A DNA stretch of 64,000 bases from Streptomyces sp. NRRL S-1022 (GCF_000720135.1 NZ_JOIU01000014.1:124001-188000), one strand, 5' to 3'; counted from the stretch's first letter, positions 29,861-39,183 are shown. A program made the numbers and translations. The notes: generated by a model from the letters alone, not told the origin.

Positions 29861-30179
29861 GGAACAGCCACAGCCCGAAGACCACACCGCTCGCCGTGAC
29901 CGCGAAACCGAGCGCGGTGACGATCGGCCAGCCGCTCTCGTCGGGGAAGAACGCCACCAGCCCGGCCGCGTCCACCACCTCGGCCTTCGTGCGGTCCTGC
30001 GCGCGGCTGCCCCGGCGCCGGTACTGGATCAGGCAGAAGAAGGCGACGAGCGCCGCCATGGCGCACGCCACGACCAGTGCGACCGTGCCGGTCTCGTCCT
30101 GCGACCACACCCCGTACAGGGCGGCGGAGCCGCCGAAGAAGAACGCCACCCCGCCGAACAGCAACGCCTCCGTCCTCAC
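29796..30179 (-). CDS. ctaF: Cytochrome c oxidase subunit IV (CtaF)
   Basis: A 127-residue protein from a GTG that overlaps the ctaD stop. It has four hydrophobic segments, two near the N-terminus ([20 protein letters not shown] and [20 protein letters not shown]) and two near the C-terminus, separated by the loop [10 protein letters not shown]. This is the architecture of the small actinobacterial oxidase subunit IV, which packs against subunit I of the aa3 oxidase. The 3' end runs 65 bp into the opposing cytochrome b gene, so the two transcripts are complementary there. Length is close to other Streptomyces CtaF proteins. Confidence 0.88.
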   Translation of the reverse strand: MRTEALLFGGVAFFFGGSAALYGVWSQDETGTVALVVACAMAALVAFFCLIQYRRRGSRAQDRTKAEVVDAAGLVAFFPDESGWPIVTALGFAVTASGVVFGLWLFLIGLGILARGVFGMVFQYAHR

Positions 30180-31858
30180 CGGATCAGCTCCTCCCCGGGC
30201 GGCTGCCCGGTCTCCGGGTGGTGCAGGTCGAAGGCGGGCGACTCGGAGCGGATGCGGGGCAGGGCCACGAAGTTGTGCCGCGGCGGCGGACACGCCGTCG
30301 CCCATTCCAGGCCGCGTCCCCACCCCCACGGATCGTCCAGCGTGACCCGCTCGCCCCGGACGGCCGTGCGCCAGACGTTGTACAGGAACGGCAGTGTGGA
30401 GACGCCGAGCAGCAGCGCGCCCACCGAGGAGAGGGTGTTCAGCAGGGTGAAGCCGTCCGCCGGGAGATAGTCCGCGTACCGGCGGGGCATCCCCTGCTCG
30501 CCGAGCCAGTGCTGCACCAGGAAGGTCAGCTGGAAACCCGGGAACAGCAGCCAGAAGTGGATCTTGCCGAGCCGTTCGTCCAGCATCCTGCCGGTGAACT
30601 TCGGCCACCAGAAGTAGAACCCGGCGAACATCGCGAACACCACCGTGCCGAACAGCACGTAGTGCAGGTGCGCCACGATGAAGTAGGTGTCGGTGAGGTG
30701 GAAGTCCAGCGGAGGCGAGGCGATCAGCACCCCGCTCAGCCCGCCCAGCAGGAACGACACCAGGAAGCCCAGGGACCACAGCATGGGTGTCTCGAACGAG
30801 ACCGACCCGTGGACCATGGTCCCGATCCACGCGAAGAACTTGATGCCCGTGGGCACCGCGATCAGGAACGACATGACGGAGAAGAACGGCAGCAGCACCG
30901 CCCCGGTGGCGAACATGTGGTGTGCCCACACCACCGCGGACAGCATGGTGATCGAGGTCGTCGCCCCGATCATCGGCAGGTACCCGAACAGCGGCTTGCG
31001 GGAGAACACCGGGATGATCTCGGAGATGATCCCGAAGAACGGCAGCGCCACGATGTAGACCTCGGGGTGCCCGAAGAACCAGAACAGGTGCTGCCACAAC
31101 AGCGCCCCTCCGTTCGCCGCGTCGAAGACGTGCGCACCGAACTTGCGGTCCGCCTCCAGTGCCAGCAGCGCGGCGGTGAGCACCGGGAACGCGGGCAGGA
31201 TCAGGATCGAGGTGAACAGCACGTTCCAGGTGAACATGGGCATCCGGAACATCGTCAGGCCCGGGGCGCGCAGGGTCAGGATCGTGGTGATGAAGTTGAC
31301 CGCGGTCAGGGTGGTGGACACACCGCTCACCACCAGGCCCATCGCCCACAGGTCGCCGCCCGCGCCGGGGGAGAAGTAGGAGCTGTTCAGCGGCGCGTAC
31401 GCGAACCAGCCGAACGCGGCCGCACCCCCCGGCACCAGGAACCCGGACACCACCATCAGCCCGCCGAACAGGTACATCCAGTACGACAGGGCGTTCAGCC
31501 GGGGCAGGGCCAGGTCCGGGGCGCCGATCTGCAGCGGCATCACCGCGTTCGCGAAGCCGGCGAACATCGGGGTCGCGAACAGCAGCATCATGATCGTGCC
31601 GTGGATCGTGAAGAACTCGTCGTAACCCTGTTTGCTCAGCAACTGCAGCCCGGGCCGGGCGAGTTCGGCGCGCATGGCCAGCGCAAGCAGTCCGGCCAGC
31701 AGGAAGAAGCAGAACGCCGTGACCATGTAGAGCCGGCCGATCACCTTGTGGTCGGTCGTGGTGGCCCAGCGCAGCAGAGCGCGGCCGGGGCGCGGGGCGG
31801 GGGCCGTGTAACGCGTGACGATCTCGAACGTTTCCGGCACATCTGGCAGATCGGTCAT
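30176..31858 (-). CDS. ctaD: Cytochrome c oxidase subunit I (CtaD paralogue)
   Basis: The protein has 560 residues from an ATG giving [20 protein letters not shown]. It has twelve membrane segments and all key residues of an aa3-type oxidase: the low-spin heme His in IHGTIMML, the CuB/Tyr motif [10 protein letters not shown], the CuB His pair in VVWAHHMF, and the heme a3 ligand in [10 protein letters not shown]. It reduces oxygen to water while pumping protons. ctaF follows with a stop-start overlap. The other oxidase genes (ctaC, ctaE) are absent here, so this is likely a second copy that borrows partners from the main cluster. Confidence 0.95.
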   Translation of the reverse strand: MTDLPDVPETFEIVTRYTAPAPRPGRALLRWATTTDHKVIGRLYMVTAFCFFLLAGLLALAMRAELARPGLQLLSKQGYDEFFTIHGTIMMLLFATPMFAGFANAVMPLQIGAPDLALPRLNALSYWMYLFGGLMVVSGFLVPGGAAAFGWFAYAPLNSSYFSPGAGGDLWAMGLVVSGVSTTLTAVNFITTILTLRAPGLTMFRMPMFTWNVLFTSILILPAFPVLTAALLALEADRKFGAHVFDAANGGALLWQHLFWFFGHPEVYIVALPFFGIISEIIPVFSRKPLFGYLPMIGATTSITMLSAVVWAHHMFATGAVLLPFFSVMSFLIAVPTGIKFFAWIGTMVHGSVSFETPMLWSLGFLVSFLLGGLSGVLIASPPLDFHLTDTYFIVAHLHYVLFGTVVFAMFAGFYFWWPKFTGRMLDERLGKIHFWLLFPGFQLTFLVQHWLGEQGMPRRYADYLPADGFTLLNTLSSVGALLLGVSTLPFLYNVWRTAVRGERVTLDDPWGWGRGLEWATACPPPRHNFVALPRIRSESPAFDLHHPETGQPPGEELIR

Positions 31859-31954
31859 CCCGGGCGAGGTTACTCGCGGTGACCGAGGGGCCGGTCGCGC
31901 CACGCCCTGCACACAGCCGGTCGTATCCGCCGCTCTGGCGGGTACCCGGCGGTC

Positions 31955-32320
31955 ATGAACTCTGCCATGTACCAAGCGGCCACCGGCGCTCAGGTGTTCG
32001 GATACGTCCTGATCCTGCTCGCCGGGCTGGCCTGCGTCGCGGGACTCATCTACGCCTTCCGGCTGGGCGCCAAGGTGCGGGACAGGGAATCGGCGCCGCC
32101 GCGCCCCGAGGAGCAGCCCCGGCTGCCGGCGTCCGGGCCGGTCCACGAGACCCGTGAGGTCCGGGAGCCCGACGAGGTGCCGCGCGCGGCCGACGGCGAG
32201 CGCCTGACCCCCCACCAGCTCGGCAACGTCCGCAGCAAGCGCGCCGACGACCAGCGCCGCCCCCGCTGGTCGCCCGGTTCCAGCGGGTCCTTCGGCGGGG
32301 GCGGCGGCGGCCGTACCTGA
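31955..32320 (+). CDS. DUF6479-type small membrane protein
   Basis: A 121-residue protein with one N-terminal membrane segment (about residues 13-38, [20 protein letters not shown]) followed by a charged, Pro-rich cytoplasmic tail ending in a Ser/Gly-rich stretch ([13 protein letters not shown]). It resembles the Streptomyces DUF6479 family, whose function is unknown. It is transcribed divergently from ctaD across 96 bp, so the two may share regulatory DNA. A strong hairpin follows the stop. Confidence 0.7.
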   Translation: MNSAMYQAATGAQVFGYVLILLAGLACVAGLIYAFRLGAKVRDRESAPPRPEEQPRLPASGPVHETREVREPDEVPRAADGERLTPHQLGNVRSKRADDQRRPRWSPGSSGSFGGGGGGRT

Positions 32321-32329
32321 GCCGCCGCG

Positions 32330-32357
32330 GGCCGGGCCCGTGTTTGCGGGCCCGGCC
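32330..32357 (+). terminator. Hairpin terminator after the DUF6479-type gene
   Basis: GGCCGGGCCCG and CGGGCCCGGCC form perfect 11-bp arms around the 6-nt loop TGTTTG, beginning 9 bp after the upstream stop. A very stable hairpin without a U-tract. Confidence 0.65.
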
Positions 32358-32447
32358 GCCCGGGGACCCGGCGGGCACAGACGCACAGCCCCGGGCCCCG
32401 GCGGACCCGGCGAACGGCTCCCCCAGCGGGCGGAGCACAGAAGGAAG

Positions 32448-32633
32448 ATGAACGACGTGACCGCGCATGCCAGCGAGAAACCGGCCATACCCTACGCGGA
32501 GACGGGCTGGGCCGCCGCCCACCGCCTGCGGAACCGGGGAGTGCGCACCTGCGTGCCCGCCGTCCTGGACCGCTCCTCGGTGCAGCGGCAGGGCCCGGAC
32601 GCCGAGGACAACATCGTGCGCGGCGAGGACTGA
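32448..32633 (+). CDS. Small hypothetical protein, 61 aa
   Basis: The ATG is preceded by AAGGAAG, a good ribosome site. The product [20 protein letters not shown]... is hydrophilic, with an [20 protein letters not shown] tail and no recognisable domain or membrane segment. It ends 9 bp before the 3' end of the convergent hydrolase gene. Codon third positions are GC-rich as in the neighbours. I cannot name a function; being this short it could be spurious, but the ribosome site supports it. Confidence 0.55.
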   Translation: MNDVTAHASEKPAIPYAETGWAAAHRLRNRGVRTCVPAVLDRSSVQRQGPDAEDNIVRGED

Positions 32634-32642
32634 CCCCGGCGC

Positions 32643-33227
32643 TCAGTCGCGGGTCTTGGCGAGCAGCTCCAGGATCTCCGCGGTCGTGCCGGTCTCACCG
32701 AGCCGCGGGAAGATCCGCTCGACGCTGTTGGCGTGCGCCTCGGCGTCGGCGTCCGCCATGGCGTCCGTGGCGAGCGTGACGTGGTAGCCGTGCGCGTAGG
32801 CGTCCCGGGCGGTGGACTCCACACCGATGCTGGTGGCGATCCCGGCCAGCACGATCTGCGTGACGCCCCGGCGGCGCAGCTGGACGTCCAGGTCGGTGCC
32901 GTGGAAGGCGCTCCAGTTGTGCTTGGTGACCCGGACGTCACCGGCGTGCCCGGACAGTTCGCCGACGACGACGTCCCAGCCCTCGGGGAAGGCGAGCCCG
33001 CGCGGCCCCCGCTCGGTGCGGCCGGGCACGGCGTCCGCCCCGTCGGGCGCGAAGGAGACCCGGACCAGGACCACGGGCAGCCCGTGGGAGCGGAAGGCGT
33101 CGGCGAGACCGGCCGTGCGGGCGACGACCTCCGGGCCCGGGTACGGCTGGGTGGGCATGGCGACGATGCCGTTCTGGAGGTCGATCGCGACGAGGGCGGT
33201 GCGGGGGTCGAGCGTGGTGAGCGACAT
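32643..33227 (-). CDS. Isochorismatase-family cysteine hydrolase
   Basis: The 194-residue protein starts at MSLTTLDPRTALVAIDLQNG; upstream in-frame sequence is low-complexity Pro/Ala and is not coding. The fold markers are the catalytic Asp in VAIDLQNGI, the Lys in VTKHNWSAFHGTDLD, and GIATSIGVESTARDAYAHGY. The position usually held by the nucleophilic Cys (GxxTxxCVxxTA) reads ATSIGVEST, so the Cys is replaced, as in some family members of unknown chemistry. It may hydrolyse an amide or ester, or be inactive. The gene is followed upstream, on the same strand, by a MarR regulator 89 bp away, a common pairing for detoxification genes. Confidence 0.85.
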   Translation of the reverse strand: MSLTTLDPRTALVAIDLQNGIVAMPTQPYPGPEVVARTAGLADAFRSHGLPVVLVRVSFAPDGADAVPGRTERGPRGLAFPEGWDVVVGELSGHAGDVRVTKHNWSAFHGTDLDVQLRRRGVTQIVLAGIATSIGVESTARDAYAHGYHVTLATDAMADADAEAHANSVERIFPRLGETGTTAEILELLAKTRD

Positions 33228-33316
33228 GGGTCGGTCGGACCTTTCGGAAATCCTGGGATCAGGGGGATGAGCCGGCCCGGGGGCCGGGGGACCGGGCCGG
33301 GCGGCGGGCCTCGGTG

Positions 33317-33754
33317 TCACGGCCGGGACAGCCGCTCCATCAGCTCCAGCGCCGTCAGGACCGTCCGCCGCTCCTCCTCGGTGTAGCGGTCCTGGAAGGC
33401 GCGGGCCAGCCACTCCTCGCGCACCTGCCGGTTCCCCTCGATGCGGGCCCGGCCGCCGTCGGTCAGCGTGACCAGCTGGCGGCGGCCGTCGTCGGGGTCG
33501 GGGGTGCGGCGGATCAGCCCGTGCTGCTCCAGGGCGGCCAGCGTGGCCGCCATGGACTGCGGACGCACCCCCTCGGCGGCGGCGAGCGCGCTGGCCGTGG
33601 CCGCTCCGTGCTTGCCGACCAGGGTGAGCGCCGACTCCTGCGAGGGGCTGAGGTCGGCGTCCTGCGCCACCTCGCGGATGCGGCGCCGGAGCCTGCTGAA
33701 GACCACGCGCAGCTCGCGCGCGGCGCGGGCGGCGGAGTCGGAGATGTCGGCCAT
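33317..33754 (-). CDS. MarR-family transcriptional regulator
   Basis: A 145-residue winged-helix protein: dimerisation helices at both ends and a central DNA-binding part with SQESALTLVGKHGAATASALAAAEG, the recognition helix region PQSMAATLAALEQHGLIRR, and the wing DPDDGRRQLVTLTDGG. MarR proteins usually repress neighbouring genes and release DNA on binding small phenolic or oxidant ligands. It lies directly upstream of, and on the same strand as, the isochorismatase-like hydrolase, and is divergent from the FAD/Fe-S dehydrogenase gene; either could be its target. Confidence 0.92.
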   Translation of the reverse strand: MADISDSAARAARELRVVFSRLRRRIREVAQDADLSPSQESALTLVGKHGAATASALAAAEGVRPQSMAATLAALEQHGLIRRTPDPDDGRRQLVTLTDGGRARIEGNRQVREEWLARAFQDRYTEEERRTVLTALELMERLSRP

Positions 33755-33887
33755 GCCGTCAGGCTATGACCGACAGCCGAAACTGTCCAGCCCAGGCTGT
33801 TCAGTTTTGCCTGCTCTTTTGCCGGGGTACTCGCGGCCGCGGACACAACGGCACGGCGGTGAACCCGACCGACTCAAGGGAGCGCAG

Positions 33888-36800
33888 ATGACCCCTCCGG
33901 ACATGTCCGGCCTGGAGGCGGCACTCCGGGCCGAGGTGGACGGCGAAGTCCGCTTCGACGCGGGCAGCCGCGGCGCCTATGCCACGGACGGTTCGAACTA
34001 CCGGCAGGTCCCGCTGGGCGTCGTCGTGCCCCGCACCGTGGGCGCGGGCGCCCGCGCGGTGGCGGTGTGCGCACGCTTCGACGCCCCCGTCCTCTCCCGG
34101 GGCGGCGGTACGAGCCTCGCCGGGCAGTCCACGAACACCGCCGTGGTGATCGACTGGAGCAAGTACTGCACCGGGGTGATCTCCGTCGACCCCGAACGGC
34201 GCACCTGCGTGGTGGAGCCCGGCATCGTCCTGGACGAGCTGAACCGGCACCTCGCCCGCCACCGGCTCCAGTTCGGCCCGAAGCCGTCCACCCACAGCCA
34301 CTGCGCGCTCGGCGGCATGATCGGCAACAACTCCTGCGGCTCCTCCGCCCAGGCCTACGGCAAGACCGTCGACAACGTCCGGCGCCTGGAGATCCTCACC
34401 TACGACGGGCAGCGCGCCTGGGTCGGCCCCACCCCGCCCGACGAGCGCGCCCGGATCATCGCGGGCGGCGGCCGGCTCGCCGAGATCTACGCCGGCCTCG
34501 ACCGCATCGCCACCGAGTACCTGGCCGACATCCGCCGCGGCTACCCCAAGATCCCCCGCCGCGTCTCCGGCTACAACCTCGACTCCCTGCTGCCCGAGAA
34601 CGGTTTCGACGTCGCCAAGGCCCTCGTCGGCAGCGAGGGCACCCTGGTCACCGTGCTGCGCGCCGAGCTCGACCTCGTGCCCGTGCCGCCGTACAAGTCC
34701 CTGCTCGTCCTCGGCTACGACGACATCTGCGCCGCCGGCGACGACGTCTCCCGCCTGCTGGAGCACTGCTCGCCCAGCCAGCTGGAGGCCCTGGACGGGC
34801 GCATGGCCCAGCTGATGCGCGAGGAGGGCGCCTACCTGGAGTCCCTCGCCGTACTGCCCGAGGGTGACAGCTGGCTGCTGGTGCAGTTCAGCGGCGACAG
34901 CCAGGAGGAAGCCGACGCCCAGGCGCACGCGCTGCTGCGCTCCGTCGGCCGCGGCGAGAAGGACGGAGACGTCGCCTTCTCCGACGACCCCGCGCGCGAG
35001 GAGAAGATGCTCAAGGCCCGCGAGGCCGGCCTCGGCGTCACCGCCCGCCCGCCGGACGACCGGGAGACCTGGGAGGGCTGGGAGGACTCCGCCGTACCGC
35101 CCGAACGCCTCGGGGACTACCTGCGCGACCTCAAGCAGCTGTTCCAGGAGTTCGGCTACGACCACCCCTCCCTGTACGGCCACTTCGGGCAGGGCTGCGT
35201 CCACACCCGCATCCCGTTCGGGCTGCGCACCGCCGAGGGCGTGGCCGGCTTCCGGCGCTTCCTGGAACGCGCCGCCGACCTCGTCTCCTCCTACGGCGGC
35301 TCCCTCTCCGGCGAGCACGGGGACGGCCAGTCCCGCGGCGAGCTGCTCACCCGGATGTTCGGGGAACGGCTCGTCACCGCGTTCGGCGAGCTGAAGGCGC
35401 TGTTCGACCCCGGCAACCGGATGAACCCCGGCAAGATCGTCCACCCCCACCCGGTCGACGGGCAGCTGCGGCTCGGCCCGACCTGGCGCCCGGACACCCC
35501 GGCGACCCACTTCGGCTACCCCGAGGACGACCACTCCTTCAACCGGGCGGTGATGCGCTGCGTCGGCATCGGCAACTGCCGCGGCCACTCCGGCGGCGTC
35601 ATGTGCCCCTCGTACCGGGCCACCCTGGAGGAGGAACACTCCACGCGCGGCCGGGCCAGGCTGCTGTTCGAGATGCTCGACGGGCACGCCGACTCCGCGA
35701 TCGAGGACGGCTGGCGCTCCACCGCCGTGCACGACGCGCTCGACCTCTGCCTGGCCTGCAAGGGCTGCAAGTCCGACTGCCCGACCGGCGTCGACATGGC
35801 CACCCTGAAGGCCGAGTTCATGTCCCACCACTACGAGGGACGGCTGCGTCCCATGGCCCACTACTCCATGGGCTGGCTGCCCCTGTGGGCCCGGCTGTCC
35901 CGGACCGCTCCGTCCCTGGTCAACTCGGCGCTCCACGCGCCCGGCCTCGCGCGCCTGGGCAAGCGGCTGGCCGGGATCGACGAGGCCCGCCCGGCACCGG
36001 TGTTCGCCGAGGAGTCCTTCCTCCAGTGGTGGCGGGCGCGTAGCCGGGAGGAGCCCGACCCGGCCGACCCGCGCACCGTCGTGCTGTGGCCCGACACCTT
36101 CAGCACCTACTTCCACCCGTCCATCGCCCGCTCGGCCGTCCGGGTCCTTCAGGACGCCGGCTTCCGGGTCGCCGTCCCCACCCGGCCGGTGTGCTGCGGC
36201 CTCACCTGGATCTCCACCGGCCAACTGCCCACCGCCAAACGAGTGCTGCGCCGCACCCTCGACGTCCTGCGCCCCTACCTGGAGGCCGGCACGCCGGTCA
36301 TCGGCCTGGAACCCTCCTGCACGGCCGTCTTCCGCTCCGACGCCCCCGAGCTGCTGCCCGGCGACCAGGACGTGCAGCGGCTCGCCGCACAGACCCGCAC
36401 CTTCGCCGAACAGCTCGTCCACCACGCCCCCGACGACTGGCGGCCCCCGCAGCTCGCCCGGCAGGCGACCGTGCAGACCCACTGCCACCAGCACGCCGTC
36501 ATGAAGTTCGACGCCGACCGCGAACTGATGCGCCGGGCCCACCTCGACGCCGACGTCCTCGACGAGGGCTGCTGCGGCCTGGCCGGCAACTTCGGCTTCG
36601 AACGCGGCCACCACGAGGTGTCCATGGCCGTCGCCGAACAGGGCGTCCTGCCCGCCGTCCGCGGCGCCGCACCGGACAGCCTGGTCCTCGCCGACGGCTT
36701 CAGCTGCCGCACCCAGATCGAACAGGGCGGCACCGGCCGCCGCGCCCTGCACCTCGCCGAGGTCCTCGCACTCGCCCTCGACGGCAACCTCCCCGGCGAC

Positions 36801-36932
36801 CGCCCCGAGCGGCTGGCCGACCGCCCCGCCGAGCCGTCCCGTACGGCCCGCTGGGCGACGACCGCCGCCGTGGCCGCCGTCGCCCTGGGCGCCGCGGGCG
36901 CCGCGGGCGGGCTGCGGCGGCTGCGGAGGTGA
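33888..36932 (+). CDS. FAD-linked oxidase fused to a [4Fe-4S] GlpC-like domain
   Basis: The start is the ATG preceded by AAGGGAG; the product has 1014 residues. The N-terminal half is a VAO-type FAD domain of the GlcD/D-lactate dehydrogenase group (RGGGTSLAGQSTN, GGMIGNNSCGSSAQAYGK, GSEGTLVTVLRAELDLVP, and SLSGEHGDGQSRGELL, FDPGNRMNPGKI). The C-terminal half carries two Cys clusters (CRGHSGGVMCPSYRAT and CLACKGCKSDCPTG) and CCG motifs (RPVCCGLTW, EGCCGLAGNFG) of heterodisulfide-reductase/GlpC type. This fusion resembles the YdiJ/D-2-hydroxyglutarate dehydrogenase group and would oxidise a 2-hydroxyacid, passing electrons to the quinone pool. A C-terminal hydrophobic Ala-rich segment with a basic end may anchor it to the membrane. 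The substrate is not identified. Confidence 0.9.
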   Translation: MTPPDMSGLEAALRAEVDGEVRFDAGSRGAYATDGSNYRQVPLGVVVPRTVGAGARAVAVCARFDAPVLSRGGGTSLAGQSTNTAVVIDWSKYCTGVISVDPERRTCVVEPGIVLDELNRHLARHRLQFGPKPSTHSHCALGGMIGNNSCGSSAQAYGKTVDNVRRLEILTYDGQRAWVGPTPPDERARIIAGGGRLAEIYAGLDRIATEYLADIRRGYPKIPRRVSGYNLDSLLPENGFDVAKALVGSEGTLVTVLRAELDLVPVPPYKSLLVLGYDDICAAGDDVSRLLEHCSPSQLEALDGRMAQLMREEGAYLESLAVLPEGDSWLLVQFSGDSQEEADAQAHALLRSVGRGEKDGDVAFSDDPAREEKMLKAREAGLGVTARPPDDRETWEGWEDSAVPPERLGDYLRDLKQLFQEFGYDHPSLYGHFGQGCVHTRIPFGLRTAEGVAGFRRFLERAADLVSSYGGSLSGEHGDGQSRGELLTRMFGERLVTAFGELKALFDPGNRMNPGKIVHPHPVDGQLRLGPTWRPDTPATHFGYPEDDHSFNRAVMRCVGIGNCRGHSGGVMCPSYRATLEEEHSTRGRARLLFEMLDGHADSAIEDGWRSTAVHDALDLCLACKGCKSDCPTGVDMATLKAEFMSHHYEGRLRPMAHYSMGWLPLWARLSRTAPSLVNSALHAPGLARLGKRLAGIDEARPAPVFAEESFLQWWRARSREEPDPADPRTVVLWPDTFSTYFHPSIARSAVRVLQDAGFRVAVPTRPVCCGLTWISTGQLPTAKRVLRRTLDVLRPYLEAGTPVIGLEPSCTAVFRSDAPELLPGDQDVQRLAAQTRTFAEQLVHHAPDDWRPPQLARQATVQTHCHQHAVMKFDADRELMRRAHLDADVLDEGCCGLAGNFGFERGHHEVSMAVAEQGVLPAVRGAAPDSLVLADGFSCRTQIEQGGTGRRALHLAEVLALALDGNLPGDRPERLADRPAEPSRTARWATTAAVAAVALGAAGAAGGLRRLRR

Positions 36933-37043
36933 CCCCGAGCGACCAGCCGGCCCCCGTACAGGAGCGGGCGGCACCGTACCGGGCGCAGTGAGCCGGAACC
37001 GCGTTCCGCGACCGCGTCCGAGACCGCAGAAAAGGAGATGAGC

Positions 37044-38054
37044 ATGTCCCCGACCGTCGTCATCACCGGTGCGAGCGCCGGCATCGGCCGCGCCACCGCC
37101 CGCCTCTACGCCCGGCGCGGCGCCGACGTCGTCCTGGTCGCGCGAGGCGAGGGCGGCCTGGCGGCGGCGGCCGACGAGGTCGCGGCGCTCGGCGGACGCC
37201 CCCTGGTGCAGCCCGCCGACGTCGCCGACCCGGCCCAGACGGAGGCCGTCGCCGAGGCCGCGGAGAAGGAGTTCGGCCCGATCGACGTCTGGATCAACTG
37301 CGCCTTCTCCAGCGTCTTCGCGCCCTTCGAGGAGATCACCCCCGAGGAGTACCGGCGGACCACCGAGGTCACCTACCTCGGTTTCGTCAACGGCACCCGC
37401 TCGGCCCTCACGCGCATGCTGCCCCGCGACCGGGGCACGATCGTGCAGGTCGGCTCCGCGCTCGGGGAACGGTCGATCCCGCTGCAGTCCGCGTACTGCG
37501 GCGCCAAGCACGCCATCAACGGCTTCACCTCCTCGCTGCGCACCGAACTGCTGCACCGGGGCAGCGGTGTGCGCGTCACCGTCGCCCAGATGCCCGCGGT
37601 CAACACCCCCCAGTTCGAATGGGTCCGCTCCCGGCTGTCCAAGCACCCGATGCCGGTCCCGCCCATCTACCAGCCCGAGGTGGCCGCGCGGGGCGTGGTC
37701 TACGCCGCCGACCACCCGGGCCGCAAGCAGTACTACATCGGCGCCACCACCGTGGCCACCATCTGGGCCAACCGGTTCGTCCCGGCCCTCCTCGACCGTT
37801 ACCTGGCCCGCACCGGCTTCGACTCCCAGCAGACCGACAGCGTCGCGCCCACCGGCCTGGACAACCTCTTCACGCCGGTCGACCGGGACCCCGCCGAGGA
37901 CCAGGGCGCGCACGGCTCCTTCGACGACAGCGCGCACGCCCGCTCCTGGCAGGAGACCCTGGTCCGGCATCCCGCCGTCACCGTCCTGGGTGCGGGCGCC
38001 GCCGCGCTGGGCGCCGTTCGCGGCTACCGCCGCCTCGCCTCCCGGGCCGCCTAG
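37044..38054 (+). CDS. Short-chain dehydrogenase/reductase with hydrophobic C-terminal tail
   Basis: The start chosen is the second of two ATGs: the AAAGGAG site directly abuts the first (37038) but is correctly spaced, 6 nt, from the second. The 336-residue protein has the nucleotide-binding motif TGASAGIG and the catalytic YCGAK with an upstream Ser (QVGSALGERS). The usual NNAG is replaced by NCAF. It is about 90 residues longer than a classical SDR, ending in a Gly/Ala-rich stretch (TVLGAGAAALGAVRGYRR) that may be a membrane-associated tail. The substrate is unknown. It follows the FAD/Fe-S gene by about 110 bp. Confidence 0.9.
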   Translation: MSPTVVITGASAGIGRATARLYARRGADVVLVARGEGGLAAAADEVAALGGRPLVQPADVADPAQTEAVAEAAEKEFGPIDVWINCAFSSVFAPFEEITPEEYRRTTEVTYLGFVNGTRSALTRMLPRDRGTIVQVGSALGERSIPLQSAYCGAKHAINGFTSSLRTELLHRGSGVRVTVAQMPAVNTPQFEWVRSRLSKHPMPVPPIYQPEVAARGVVYAADHPGRKQYYIGATTVATIWANRFVPALLDRYLARTGFDSQQTDSVAPTGLDNLFTPVDRDPAEDQGAHGSFDDSAHARSWQETLVRHPAVTVLGAGAAALGAVRGYRRLASRAA

Positions 38055-38063
38055 GCTGACGGT

Positions 38064-38579
38064 GTGCGCCTCCTGCTGATGTCCGACACGCATCTGCCCA
38101 AGCGGGCCAAGCGGCTCCCCGAGCAACTGCTCGCCGAACTCCCGCACGCGGACGTGGTGTTCCACGCCGGGGACTGGGTGGACACCGCCACCCTCGACCT
38201 GCTGGAGAGCCGCAGCCGCCGGCTGGTCGGCGTGTACGGCAACAACGACGGCCCCGCTCTGCGGGCCCGGCTGCCCGAGGTGGCGTACGCCGAACTGGGC
38301 GGCCTGCGTTTCGGCGTCGTCCACGAGACCGGGCCCGCCCAGGGCCGCGAGGCCCGCTGCGCCGCGCGCTTCCCGGACCTGGACGTGCTGGTCTTCGGGC
38401 ACAGCCACATCCCGTGGGACACCACGGCCCCCACCGGGCTGCGCCTGCTCAACCCCGGTTCCCCGACCGACCGCCGCCGCCAGCCCCACTGCACCTACCT
38501 GACGGCGACCGTCGCCGGCGGAGCGCTCACGGACCTGACCCTGCACCGCCTGCCGCAGCGGGGACGGGCCGTGGCATGA
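38064..38579 (+). CDS. Metallophosphoesterase, YfcE/MJ0936-like
   Basis: A compact 171-residue phosphoesterase with the metal-binding motifs of the calcineurin superfamily: MSDTHLP, FHAGDWVD, YGNNDG (GNxD), and FGHSHIPW. Small stand-alone enzymes of this type hydrolyse phosphodiesters with two metal ions. The GTG lies 9 bp after the SDR stop, so the genes may be co-transcribed, and the acetyltransferase gene follows after 7 bp. All expected metal ligands are present. Confidence 0.92.
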   Translation: MRLLLMSDTHLPKRAKRLPEQLLAELPHADVVFHAGDWVDTATLDLLESRSRRLVGVYGNNDGPALRARLPEVAYAELGGLRFGVVHETGPAQGREARCAARFPDLDVLVFGHSHIPWDTTAPTGLRLLNPGSPTDRRRQPHCTYLTATVAGGALTDLTLHRLPQRGRAVA

Positions 38580-38586
38580 TCACCGG

Positions 38587-39183
38587 GTGACTCGCCGAAC
38601 CGGCATACCCGCCGTCGTACCCGCCGGCCGGCTCGCCGCCGGAGCGCAGCCCGTGCTGCCGCTGCCCGGCGGCCTCGAACTGCGGCCCTGGCGCCTGGAC
38701 GACGCCGACGCCGACGCCCTGCACACCGCGGGGCGGGACCCGGCGATCAGCCACTGGAACCTCTTCTCCGTGGGCAGCCGTGCCGAGGCCCGCGCCCGGA
38801 TCGAGCGCCTGCACGCGCGTCGGCGGGACGAGACGGGGGCGATCTGGGCCATCGCCCCGCACGACGGCGCCGCGGTCGGGCTCGCCGGTCTCAACGACGT
38901 CGAGCTGGCCGCCGGCAGCGCCGAGATCGTCTACTGGGTGCTGCCCGGGGCGCGCGGCGGCGGCCTCGCGGTCGCGGCGGTCCGGCGGCTCGGCCACTGG
39001 GCCCTGGCCGGCCTGGGCCTGCACCGGCTGGTCCTGTGCCACTCGACGGCCAACCCCGCCTCCTGCCGGGTGGCCGAGAAGGCCGGCTTCACCTTCGAGG
39101 GCACCCAGCGCAGCGCCCTGCTGCACACCGACGGCTGGCACGACCAGCACCTGCACGCACGGATCGCCGGAGACCCCGGGTAG
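38587..39183 (+). CDS. GNAT-family acetyltransferase, RimJ-like
   Basis: The 198-residue protein has LELRPWRLDDADADALHTAG, then EIVYWVLPGARGGGLAVAAVRRLGHWA (acetyl-CoA loop) and NPASCRVAEKAGFTFEGTQRS, the motif order of RimJ/RimL acetyltransferases. The CoA loop reads ARGGGLA rather than the common RGKGYA, still Gly-rich. The first 25 residues are a non-conserved extension, so translation could begin later. It is close behind the phosphoesterase gene and probably in the same transcript. The acceptor substrate is unknown. Confidence 0.88.
   Translation: MTRRTGIPAVVPAGRLAAGAQPVLPLPGGLELRPWRLDDADADALHTAGRDPAISHWNLFSVGSRAEARARIERLHARRRDETGAIWAIAPHDGAAVGLAGLNDVELAAGSAEIVYWVLPGARGGGLAVAAVRRLGHWALAGLGLHRLVLCHSTANPASCRVAEKAGFTFEGTQRSALLHTDGWHDQHLHARIAGDPG

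Noticed and set aside
30077..31882. Plus-strand frame across ctaF/ctaD
   Set aside because: Encodes only Arg/Gln/His-rich sequence; the minus-strand oxidase genes carry all active-site motifs.
31859..32488. N-terminal extension of ctaD by about 210 codons
   Set aside because: The extension is Pro/Ala-rich, overlaps the divergent DUF6479-type gene, and homologues start at MTDLPD-type sequence.
33801..38546. Minus-strand frame of about 1580 codons across the FAD/Fe-S, SDR and phosphoesterase genes
   Set aside because: Gly/Val/Arg-rich shadow with no motif.
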